From Nitrosospira sp. 56-18 (lineage in GTDB: Bacteria; Pseudomonadota; Gammaproteobacteria; Burkholderiales; Nitrosomonadaceae): a DNA stretch of 64,000 nt. Of this stretch, positions 56,913-64,000 are shown piece after piece. The notes beneath the pieces were generated by a model. It saw only the letters and a program-made list of their open reading frames with translations. It was not told the origin of the DNA and made no database searches. The stretch spans positions 34,727 to 98,726 of the forward strand of contig MKVR01000004.1 in NCBI GenBank assembly GCA_001899235.1, read 5' to 3'. Numbering within the stretch: the first letter of the stretch is position 1; each line of letters starts with the position of its first letter. Made by a program: the position numbers and the translations under genes.

Positions 56913-57485
56913 ATGCTGAGCCAGATGCTGGTCTTCCTGCTGGAAACAATGCTGAACCTTTTTTCGCTGGCGCTGCTGCTGCGTTTTTACATGCAGCTGC
57001 TGCGCGCGCCGTACCGCAATCCACTATCCCAGTTTCTTATCGCGGCAACCGATTTCATGGTGCGGCCCGCACGGAAAATCATTCCAAGCTTTCGCGGCAT
57101 GGATATGCCTACGCTCGTGCTGGCATGGCTGACCAAGCTTGCGATGCTCGCGGGCGTGCTCATGCTCCAGGGATACAATTTCAGTTCCAGTGCCGGGATC
57201 GCGGCAGGCGGATTGAGCCTGCTGGCTCTGGTGGAGATCATCAAAACCACGCTATACATATTCATGGTGGCAATAATCATCCAGGCCATCCTGTCCTGGA
57301 TCAATCCCTATAGCCCGCTGGCGCCGCTGCTCGACAGTTTCACCCGACCCATACTGGGAGCCATCCGCGGGCGTGTTCCGCCCATCGGCAACGTCGATCT
57401 GTCGCCACTGTTCGTGCTGATCATTATCCAGTTGCTGTTGTTCATGGTTGCCAGATCGGAAACGGAAATTGCCCGATTATTCTGA
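56913..57485 (+). CDS. YggT-family membrane protein
   Basis: The 190-residue protein has four hydrophobic segments arranged as two internal repeats (LLRFYMQLLRAPYRNPLSQF and AILSWINPYSPLAPLLDSFT RPIL mark each). YggT proteins are integral membrane proteins linked to osmotic or division functions. It stands between proC and the yggU-like gene, as commonly found. Confidence 0.92.
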   Translation: MLSQMLVFLLETMLNLFSLALLLRFYMQLLRAPYRNPLSQFLIAATDFMVRPARKIIPSFRGMDMPTLVLAWLTKLAMLAGVLMLQGYNFSSSAGIAAGGLSLLALVEIIKTTLYIFMVAIIIQAILSWINPYSPLAPLLDSFTRPILGAIRGRVPPIGNVDLSPLFVLIIIQLLLFMVARSETEIARLF

Positions 57486-57525
57486 TCCAGTCCGTCCCCT
57501 GTCGGCTCCGCACGGGGTATCAGGC

Positions 57526-57867
57526 TTGCAACAAGGCCGGATAGCATCTCATCTCTGCACCTGGTGCCAGATTATCGATAATCCGAAAGGGACGACGCTC
57601 ATCCTCAACCTCCATGTGCAGCCGGGGGCGAAACGAACAGAAGTAGCCGGGTTGCATGGCGATACGCTCAAAATCCGGCTATCCGCGCCGCCGGTCGAAG
57701 GTGCTGCCAATGCCGAACTCATGGCATTCATCGCCCGGGCTTTTAGCGTGCCGTTACGGCAGGTAACGCTCAAACGGGGAGCAAAATCCCGCCGCAAGGT
57801 GATCGAAATCGGGCAGGCTCTTCTCGGGCCGGAAGCGTTGTACAAACCAGTTCAGGGTCCCGAATGA
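57526..57867 (+). CDS. DUF167/YggU-family protein
   Basis: The protein has LHVQPGAKRTEVAGLHGDTLKIRLSAPPVEG in pieces and AELMAFIARAFSVP, then TLKRGAKSRRKVIEI, the family core. A TTG at 57526 with GGGG upstream is a likely start; the frame is open back to 57448, overlapping yggT. Function unknown. Confidence 0.8.
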   Translation: MQQGRIASHLCTWCQIIDNPKGTTLILNLHVQPGAKRTEVAGLHGDTLKIRLSAPPVEGAANAELMAFIARAFSVPLRQVTLKRGAKSRRKVIEIGQALLGPEALYKPVQGPE

Positions 57868-57946
57868 CTTCAATTCCGTCCCGTTTCATTTGAGCAGCCG
57901 GCAAACTCGCCTGAAACAGGAATGTCTGTCCGTTCTCGATAAAAAA

Positions 57947-59182
57947 TTACTTGGCAATGGTGATGCTTGGCACGCCCACGCGGGGTATATCCGAAATGGT
58001 CATCTGGAATAGCAGGTATAGCATCTGGAAGCCGTCCCGGTTCCAGCGGGCAAGCGGGCCGGTAGTATTCACCGTGTAATACTGGTTATGCAGACGGATC
58101 GACAGGTCCGAGTCCAGGGGAGGCGAATCCGACACGATGATATCCATCGCCGCTACCGGGTTTTCATCATTAGTAACGGGAGGAGTGCGCGGATCTTTCT
58201 CTACTGGAAATTCGGGTTCATTACCCAGGGCCTGGCCAAGGAAATGAAGAATGGAATGAAAGCTCCTGAGCCGGAAGGTGCCGGTGATAGGCCATTCTCC
58301 CCCCACATGATTGGGGCGGATATCGAATGTCACATCGCTTGTCGCCCAGTCCTGGGCCGCGCCGCTCAACCGCGCGCGTTCCTCCGGGGACAGGATATCA
58401 GGATCGTAGTTGGTGATCAGGATGGGTCCGGCCACACGCTTGCGCAATGTGTAGGTATTGTCCTCTTTGTCATAAATGACAGAATACTCTTTCTCCAGCG
58501 CTTGAAAGCCTTCCGCTGAAACCGCTCCAGCCGGGATATTCCAGATATGCTCCACGGTCAACGGTTCAGTATAGAGCTGGTTCTGGTCCTGAATAGCCGA
58601 CAGGTGCAGGGCCACGCGCCGGAACATCTCATAGCCTTGCCGATCGGAAGGCGTGTTGCGATAGGCGATGTGTTGCCCGGATTGCTCGAGCCGCACTTCC
58701 TGCGCCATCAGCCGCAGCAAGTGATCCACGTCAAAGCGCTGGCGCAGCAGCAGGGTAAATTTATTTTGCTGGAATGGCGTAAGCAACCGCTTCGTGAATT
58801 CCTCGCCTTCTATCGGAACAATACTGATGGTGGGGTTTTCCGCGACGCTGCCGCCAAATATCGGCATAAGCACCGCTCCCGCGAGCCCTCCCAGTGCCGG
58901 AGTAGCGCCCGCGCTGAAGCGAAAATCGAAAGTGGCGGCAACGTTCGATACACCGGTGAAATGGACCGGCTGATGGTGGCGCGCCCGTGCAATATTCATC
59001 AGCAGTTGCTTGGAAGCTGCGCTGGTTATTGCTTCGTCATAGCCCAGGACGGCGCGGTTGAGTGCGATGGGCGATACGCAGCCGGTCAGCGCAAGCGCGA
59101 GTATGAGCCACGGCGTCAAATAAACAAAATGCCAGGTGGGACTCGGCCATGTGAAAGCGGGTCGTGTACGCCGTGTTTTCAT
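57947..59182 (-). CDS. Hypothetical lipoprotein
   Basis: The 411-residue protein has an N-terminal charged part and a lipoprotein signal ending in LALTGCVS. The mature region (QLLMNIARARHHQPVHFTGV, AENPTISIVPIEGEEFTKRLLTP, FTLLLRQRFDVDHLLRLM) is not recognised as a known domain. It probably faces the periplasm. It stands alone, convergent with yggU and divergent from the cupredoxin unit. Confidence 0.7.
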   Translation of the reverse strand: MKTRRTRPAFTWPSPTWHFVYLTPWLILALALTGCVSPIALNRAVLGYDEAITSAASKQLLMNIARARHHQPVHFTGVSNVAATFDFRFSAGATPALGGLAGAVLMPIFGGSVAENPTISIVPIEGEEFTKRLLTPFQQNKFTLLLRQRFDVDHLLRLMAQEVRLEQSGQHIAYRNTPSDRQGYEMFRRVALHLSAIQDQNQLYTEPLTVEHIWNIPAGAVSAEGFQALEKEYSVIYDKEDNTYTLRKRVAGPILITNYDPDILSPEERARLSGAAQDWATSDVTFDIRPNHVGGEWPITGTFRLRSFHSILHFLGQALGNEPEFPVEKDPRTPPVTNDENPVAAMDIIVSDSPPLDSDLSIRLHNQYYTVNTTGPLARWNRDGFQMLYLLFQMTISDIPRVGVPSITIAK

Positions 59183-59635
59183 CCAGATCTTCGGTAGGAA
59201 GTATGCAAATGAGGGCCCGCGCTATGTTCGCATAAATACCCCTGGCATTGTACAGTTACCTGTGCAGTTTCCGAACCGGATCGATTCCGCCTGGAACGCG
59301 AAGTCTCCATGGGACCCAGGAACTTCGCGGAAGCCCGTTAGTCTACCACCCAAGGCGCATAAGGCCATATCGCTGCAGGAGATGGCGGGAAGCCGGATAA
59401 GGAGGTGTTTTTTTGCAGTGAGTCATTGCGGGCGAAATTTGCCGGATAAGTATGAATCAGGCATCCGCATAATGTAAAATTATGTTTCGGGTTTATATTG
59501 ATCGGCCAATGCTTATCGCCCGCGAATGTACGATGTCCTTTCGGTACATTGGAGACGATAGAAGCGATGTTTTCAAACATGAGCATGAGGAGTTAGACCC
59601 GGTAGCCGCTCCCCACGCATTGCAGAGGGAAAACC
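59183..59635. other. Regulatory region upstream of the copper unit
   Basis: The 453-bp gap has a perfect dyad CATAAT-GTAAA-ATTATG (59468-59484), directly before a possible -10 TATATT (59494-59499), and a second inverted repeat AATGTAC/GTACATT (59525-59531, 59544-59550). No gene is seen. Confidence 0.4.
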
Positions 59636-60121
59636 ATGAAAGAAATCTTTATCTTGCCCGCATTGATTTCAAGCCTTGTCGTGATGAATGCGTTTGCAGA
59701 TACCGACCATGGCAGCCATGGGCACCATCATGATAGCGTGGCTGATCCTTCCATCGGTAGCCCTGGCGATCCTGACAGCGTATCGCGCACGATCGAAATA
59801 ACCATGGTGGACAACCGCTTCAAGCCTGCGGATATAACGGTAAAGCAGGGAGAAACGATAAAATTCGTACTGAAAAATAGTGGAAAGAAAAAACACGAGA
59901 TGATGATCGGCACTCCGGAAGAACTGGATGAGCATGCCAAGACAATGAAAAAATTTCCGGATATGGAACACCCCAATGAACCCAACATGATCACCATACA
60001 GCCAGGAAAAACGGGGCAACTGATATGGCAATTCGCTGAAGCAGGCACCGTCAATTTTGCCTGCCCCTTACCGGGTCACTCGAAAGGCATGCTTGGAACG
60101 ATCAACGTGGAGGCCAAATGA
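59636..60121 (+). CDS. Periplasmic cupredoxin
   Basis: A signal peptide ending near NAFA is followed by a His-rich stretch (DHGSHGHHHD) and a cupredoxin fold: TVKQGETIKFVLKNSGKKKHEMMIG (His ligand), and NFACPLPGHSKGM, which supplies Cys, His and Met of a type-1 copper site. The gene overlaps the DUF411 gene by 4 bp. It probably binds or carries copper in the periplasm; similar proteins are part of copper tolerance loci. Confidence 0.88.
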   Translation: MKEIFILPALISSLVVMNAFADTDHGSHGHHHDSVADPSIGSPGDPDSVSRTIEITMVDNRFKPADITVKQGETIKFVLKNSGKKKHEMMIGTPEELDEHAKTMKKFPDMEHPNEPNMITIQPGKTGQLIWQFAEAGTVNFACPLPGHSKGMLGTINVEAK

Positions 60122-60594
60122 AAATGCCGATTCATAAAATATTGGCCGGATCCATTCTTGCCGGCATACTGACCGGTTCGGCGCTTGCCTCTTCCACGGT
60201 GGAGGTCTACAAAAGCTCGACTTGCAAATGCTGCGCCAAATGGGTCGATCACATGCGCGCAAATGGCTTTACCGTCAATACCCATGACGTCGGCAATAAG
60301 GAAGCACGAGAACGTGCCGGCATTTCCACCACGCTCGGCTCGTGCCACACCGCCCTTGTCGACGGATATGCAATCGAAGGGCACGTACCGGCGCAGGATA
60401 TAAAACGTTTGCTCAGGGAACGCCCGCGCGCGACTGGCCTCACCGCTCCGGGCATGCCGCACGGTTCTCCAGGAATGGAAGGCGCGCGCAGCGATCCCTA
60501 TGATGTGCTCCTGATCGACAAGCAGGGGGATACGACAGTGTATAGCCGCCATCTTCCCTCAGATCCGAAAGAGTCCATGATGAGATTGAAATGA
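60118..60594 (+). CDS. DUF411 metal-binding protein
   Basis: The 158-residue protein has a signal peptide (ending near GSALA) and the family core STVEVYKSSTCKCCAKWVDHM with CxCC, TLGSCHTALVDGYAIEGHVPA and GLTAPGMPHGSPGME. DUF411 proteins are linked to copper and silver resistance. It is coupled to the cupredoxin gene. Confidence 0.9.
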   Translation: MKMPIHKILAGSILAGILTGSALASSTVEVYKSSTCKCCAKWVDHMRANGFTVNTHDVGNKEARERAGISTTLGSCHTALVDGYAIEGHVPAQDIKRLLRERPRATGLTAPGMPHGSPGMEGARSDPYDVLLIDKQGDTTVYSRHLPSDPKESMMRLK

Positions 60595-60700
60595 TCAGCA
60601 TGAATCCTGGCGGGTATGAACAGCGTACAGGACCGAAGGAAGATCCCCTGCAGTTTCGCCCGGGAAATCCTGAATCCGGGACGCAATGGAGGGTGCAGTC

Positions 60701-61312
60701 ATGAGCATCCGCTGCTTCCTTCTCGCCACCGCGGCAGCCGCGTTTATGGCAGCTTGCGGAGAGTCAAAACCACCTGCTGCGCCCGCGACGACAGCAGCAC
60801 CAGCGCAACCTGCACCCGTCCCGCCTCAATCAGAGGCTCCTGCTCCGCCCGCTTCACCCGCCGCGGAACCTGCTGTTCCGCCTGCGGAGGAAGCAAAATC
60901 AACAACGCCTCCTGTTGCATCGGCACAGCCGCCAAAAAACCTGGCGGCGCGCAAACTCGATCCGGAAAAGATCAAGCGCGGCGAGGCTGTCTACCATAAA
61001 AATTGCGCGAACTGCCATGGCCCGAACGGCGAGGCTACTCCCGGATGGAGAAATCCGGGCCCTGATGGGCGGTACCCGCCACCTCCGCTGGATGGCAGCG
61101 CTCATGCCTGGCACCACTCCACGGAAACGCTGGAAAGAATGATTCGAGTAGGCAGCCCCGACGGTGCGGGGGGAATGCCGGCATGGGACGGCAGGCTGAC
61201 AAACCAGGAGATAGACGATGTGATCGTCTGGATCAAATCCTTGTGGCCAGACGAGGTTTACGACATCTGGTATAAGGAAATCGAGGTCAAGCCTGAGCCG
61301 AAACAAAAATAG
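60701..61312 (+). CDS. Lipoprotein c-type cytochrome
   Basis: The ATG at 60701 has a GGAGG site. A lipoprotein signal ends in FMAACGES, then a Pro/Ala-rich linker of about 70 residues gives the domain a long reach. One haem site CANCHG and a likely axial Met in GGMPAWDG define a class I cytochrome c. It likely exchanges electrons in the periplasm with the copper protein or an oxidase. Confidence 0.88.
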   Translation: MSIRCFLLATAAAAFMAACGESKPPAAPATTAAPAQPAPVPPQSEAPAPPASPAAEPAVPPAEEAKSTTPPVASAQPPKNLAARKLDPEKIKRGEAVYHKNCANCHGPNGEATPGWRNPGPDGRYPPPPLDGSAHAWHHSTETLERMIRVGSPDGAGGMPAWDGRLTNQEIDDVIVWIKSLWPDEVYDIWYKEIEVKPEPKQK

Positions 61313-61438
61313 GCCCTGCCTACCGGCGTAGCCGTGATGAAGGTATTGCCGCTACCGGACGCAAGGCGAGGCAATACTATCCGTCGAATGGCATAGTGTG
61401 ATGGCAGGTCAGTGAAATGACTGGCGCTGGCGCCGCCG

Positions 61439-61861
61439 CTATTCAGAAGCCGACTGTGTGGACTGCGCAGGCTCTGTTTTCTCAGCGCCCTTTTTCACCG
61501 ATGAGCGAGCGGGAAGCTTCTCGCGGATACGCGCGGACTTGCCTGAGCGATCCCGCAGATAATAAAGTTTGGCGCGGCGGACATCTCCGCGGCGCTTGAT
61601 TTCCACGCTGGCTATCAACGGCGAGTAGGTCTGAAAGGTTCGCTCCACGCCCTCGCCACTGGATACTTTGCGCACGGTGAAAGCCGAGTTCAGGCCGCGG
61701 TTGCGTTTGGCTATCACGACCCCCTCGTAAGCCTGTATCCGCTTGCGATCTCCTTCCACCACCTTGACATTCACCACCACGGTGTCGCCAGGCGCAAAAT
61801 CAGGAATGGTCTTGCCAAGCCGGCTGATTTCTTCGCTTTCAAGTTGCTCGATGAGATTCAT
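61439..61861 (-). CDS. rplS: 50S ribosomal protein L19
   Basis: L19 sits at the subunit interface. The 140-residue protein has [26 protein letters not shown] in parts, [22 protein letters not shown] and [17 protein letters not shown] Ser/Ala/Glu tail extends the usual length by about 20 residues. It ends the rpsP-rimM-trmD-rplS operon. Confidence 0.97.
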   Translation of the reverse strand: MNLIEQLESEEISRLGKTIPDFAPGDTVVVNVKVVEGDRKRIQAYEGVVIAKRNRGLNSAFTVRKVSSGEGVERTFQTYSPLIASVEIKRRGDVRRAKLYYLRDRSGKSARIREKLPARSSVKKGAEKTEPAQSTQSASE

Positions 61862-61896
61862 TGGTTACTCCTTGCCTTATTTTTTGATTCAATTGC

Positions 61897-62667
61897 TCAG
61901 CTGGTTGCATGCGTATGCCTGAATTCCTCCAGCAATTCCAGTTCCTCGCCCGTTAGTCCCCGCTCCATCTTCAGCGCCAGCAAATCCGGCCGCCTCAACC
62001 ATGTCCTTCCCAATGACTGCTGGAGGCGCCAGCGCCTGATAAGGGCATGATTACCGGACATCAGCACTTCGGGCACGGGGCTTCCCCGATAAACCTCAGG
62101 CCGCGTATAGTGAGGAAAATCCAGTAGCCTATCGACAAACGAATCCTGGTTGGCCGATTCCGGGTCGCCCAGGACCCCTGGAATTTGCCGCACCAGGCAG
62201 TCTATCAACACCATCGCAGGAAGCTCGCCTCCCGATAGCACGTAATCCCCGATGGAAATCTCCTCATCCACCTGGCGCGCAATCAGACGTTCGTCAATTC
62301 CTTCGTACCGCCCGGCCAGCAGCACCAACCCCGGCAACTCACTCAGTTCTCGGACCACATCGTGGTTCAGCATGCGCCCCTGGGGAGAAAGATAGATTAC
62401 CTTTGTTTCCTTCAAGCCGCTGGCCAGCTGCCGATTTTTTGCTGCGATGATGGCCTTTTCCAGCGGCTCCGCCAGCATCACCATCCCCGGGCCGCCGCCG
62501 TAGGGACGGTCGTCAATCGTACGATAATTATTTTCGGTAAAGTCCCGCGGATTCCACGCATGCAGCTGGTAACGATGATTTATACTCGCCCGGCCGGTTA
62601 TGCCATGCTCGGTGATGGCCTTGAACATGCCCGGAAACAGCGTGATGACATCAAATTCACAAGTCAT
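61897..62667 (-). CDS. trmD: tRNA (guanine-N1-)-methyltransferase
   Basis: TrmD methylates G37 of tRNAs to prevent frameshifting. The protein has [37 protein letters not shown] and the knot motif [17 protein letters not shown]. The ATG at 62667 overlaps the rimM stop (ATGA) and fits the family start. Confidence 0.97.
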   Translation of the reverse strand: MTCEFDVITLFPGMFKAITEHGITGRASINHRYQLHAWNPRDFTENNYRTIDDRPYGGGPGMVMLAEPLEKAIIAAKNRQLASGLKETKVIYLSPQGRMLNHDVVRELSELPGLVLLAGRYEGIDERLIARQVDEEISIGDYVLSGGELPAMVLIDCLVRQIPGVLGDPESANQDSFVDRLLDFPHYTRPEVYRGSPVPEVLMSGNHALIRRWRLQQSLGRTWLRRPDLLALKMERGLTGEELELLEEFRHTHATS

Positions 62668-63242
62668 GCCCAATCCACGCCCCAATCCACCGTCATGCAC
62701 CGCCCCTGCAGGTCCACCCGCACAACCACGGAATCAATAAAAGGAATCAACCGCTCTTTTTTTTCCTCTTTATCCTCTGCGAGCCCCTGCACTTGAAGCA
62801 CATCATTGGCGCCGGTCTCGAGCAGACCCGTTACTTTCCCCAGCTTTTCTCCCTGGAGATTGATGACTTCAAGACCGATCAGATCAGTCCAGTAATAACC
62901 ATCCTTGCCACTTCCTGATAACGCAGGCAACTGGCTTCGTGGAATCGCAACCTGCAGGCCCTTCAATCGGGCTGCCGCAGTGCGGTCTGCATATTGCTCA
63001 AGCAATGCAATCAACAGACCGCCATGAACCTCGCACCCGCTGACCGTGACTTTCTGCCATTTGCCGCCATCCGCATCCAGCCACCAGGCCCGGTACCGGG
63101 CCAATCCATCCGGATGTTCGGTATAGGGAAAAACCTTGATTCCGCCTGATACACCGAAAGGCCCAGCAATGCGGCCCATTACCACCATCGGTTCGGCTGC
63201 TTCCTCCAGTTCAGCTTTCTGTGGCCTTTTGTTCCGCACCAA
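62664..63242 (-). CDS. rimM: Ribosome maturation factor RimM
   Basis: RimM aids 30S head assembly and binds S19. The 192-residue protein has [35 protein letters not shown], and the PRC-barrel part [20 protein letters not shown]. It overlaps the rpsP end by 32 bp and trmD by 4 bp. Confidence 0.96.
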   Translation of the reverse strand: MVRNKRPQKAELEEAAEPMVVMGRIAGPFGVSGGIKVFPYTEHPDGLARYRAWWLDADGGKWQKVTVSGCEVHGGLLIALLEQYADRTAAARLKGLQVAIPRSQLPALSGSGKDGYYWTDLIGLEVINLQGEKLGKVTGLLETGANDVLQVQGLAEDKEEKKERLIPFIDSVVVRVDLQGRCMTVDWGVDWA

Positions 63243-63474
63243 ATCGCTTGACCAGCTTTGTCACGGTTTCCGACAACTGCGCACCCTGAGACCGCCAGTG
63301 ATTGACACGATCCAGTTGAATGCGCAAGGCTTCTTCGCCCTCGATCGCCCTGGGATTATAAAAACCGATGCGCTCGATGAATCTCCCGTCACGGGCATCG
63401 CGGGAATTCGCTACCACCATGTTAAAAAACGGGCGCTTCTTGGCGCCGCCTCGCGCCAGCCGAATTATGACCAT
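63211..63474 (-). CDS. rpsP: 30S ribosomal protein S16
   Basis: The 87-residue protein opens with [20 protein letters not shown] and contains [14 protein letters not shown], the S16 core. It is the first gene of the operon with rimM, trmD and rplS. Confidence 0.98.
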   Translation of the reverse strand: MVIIRLARGGAKKRPFFNMVVANSRDARDGRFIERIGFYNPRAIEGEEALRIQLDRVNHWRSQGAQLSETVTKLVKRFGAEQKATES

Positions 63475-63653
63475 AAATATTGTACCTTGGGGGCCTGAAA
63501 CCGAAAAGGGTGTGATTTTACGGTAAAATTTGCCCTGTTAGCAAGTATAAAAATACCTGCGCAGATGGAAATCCGATTCGGAAAATCCGATTCGATAAAC
63601 GCTGCTTTTTGGGAAAGCGCCGCGGTATCGACGCCCCAGGTGAAACACCGAAG

Positions 63654-64000
63654 TCAGTGCGCGCGCTCCCAGTTCGAGCCAATTCCCACTTCGACGAGCA
63701 ACGGCACGTCGAGCTTCGCCACGTTGCCCATCAGCTCGGGAAGCGCGCGCCGCATGGTTTCAATTTCATTATCCGGCACTTCCAGCACCAGTTCATCGTG
63801 AACCTGCATGATCAGTTTGCTGCGAAGGCTCGCCGCTGCCAGCTGGTCCCGCACGGCAATCATGGCAAGCTTGATAATGTCCGCCGCCGTGCCTTGCATG
63901 GGCGCATTGATTGCGGCGCGCTCGGCGGCCTGCCTGCGGTTGCCGTTGGAGCTATTGATCTCCGCCAGCCACAACTTTCGCCCGAACACTGTTTCCACAT
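63654..64000 (-). CDS. polA: DNA polymerase I, C-terminal part (continues past the window)
   Basis: The visible 115 or so residues are the end of the polymerase domain: RAAINAPMQGTAADIIKLAM and the motif C MQVHDELVLEVP with the catalytic Asp-Glu, ending in GSNWERAH. The frame stays open at the window edge; the Met nearest the edge is internal. Confidence 0.96.
   Translation of the reverse strand, partial: VETVFGRKLWLAEINSSNGNRRQAAERAAINAPMQGTAADIIKLAMIAVRDQLAAASLRSKLIMQVHDELVLEVPDNEIETMRRALPELMGNVAKLDVPLLVEVGIGSNWERAH

Noticed and set aside
61341-61382. Inverted repeat GTATTGCC/GGCAATAC after the cytochrome gene as a terminator
   Set aside because: The loop is long and there is no T-tract, so it is not a convincing Rho-independent terminator, although it may still slow transcription.
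1-64000. CRISPR array, rRNA operon, or complete insertion sequence in the window
   Set aside because: No regularly spaced identical repeats with unique spacers, no rRNA segments and no intact transposase were found.

Overview
The window looks like chromosomal DNA of a betaproteobacterium of the Nitrosomonadaceae, most likely Nitrosospira-like (an ammonia oxidiser). This rests on typical betaproteobacterial gene orders (TPR protein-lolB-ispE-tRNA-Gln-prs-rplY-pth-ychF; zapB-zapA-6S RNA ... EVE protein-TSUP exporter; fmdB-DUF502-aspS-nudB; rpsP-rimM-trmD-rplS), on an SmbP-like small metal-binding protein (a family described from Nitrosomonas), on a CbbY-type phosphatase that fits a Calvin-cycle autotroph, and on several copper-handling genes. 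No amo, hao or ribosomal RNA gene is present, so the assignment is an inference.

Layout. 1-5.8 kb: the 3' part of a FlaA1/CapD-type nucleotide-sugar dehydratase, an MsbA-like ABC exporter whose ATP-binding motifs are nearly all altered, and a TonB-dependent receptor behind a cobalamin riboswitch. 5.9-11.7 kb: zapB-like, zapA and 6S RNA, then a Tat amidohydrolase, a pyrimidine-dimer glycosylase, a CapA-type protein, an EVE protein and a TauE-type exporter. 11.8-16.6 kb: a MazEF-type toxin-antitoxin pair, purE-purK-purC, PsiE and CbbY. 16.8-24.3 kb: Sua5, an EEP phosphatase, nadA, nudB, aspS, DUF502, FmdB and a small protein, with four copies of a short dispersed repeat between them. 24.6-30 kb: an HMA-TauE fusion and a set of small metal, cupin and stress-type proteins. 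30-37.3 kb: an acquired type I restriction-modification island in decay (hsdS, a broken DUF1016 gene, hsdM, an hsdR stopped by an amber codon, and an integrase remnant). 37.3-44.6 kb: the ychF-to-lolB housekeeping cluster with tRNA-Gln. 44.9-47.9 kb: a Gld-type ABC system. 48-50.1 kb: an unusual two-gene unit, a seven-bladed beta-propeller fused to a papain-like protease plus a partner of unknown function. 50.4-54.1 kb: an alkylation and oxidation damage repair group (ada, 2OG oxygenase, alkB, and divergent mutM). 54.3-61.3 kb: an OprB-type porin, proC, yggT, yggU, a lipoprotein, and a cupredoxin-DUF411-cytochrome c copper unit. 61.4-64 kb: rplS-trmD-rimM-rpsP and the 3' end of polA.

The most striking items are the motif-degenerate MsbA homologue, the propeller-protease pair, the island in which restriction is disabled while modification and specificity genes stay open (with an odd C-terminal extension on HsdS), and a family of about 110-150 bp inverted-repeat elements. 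All calls come from reading the sequence; no database search was run.
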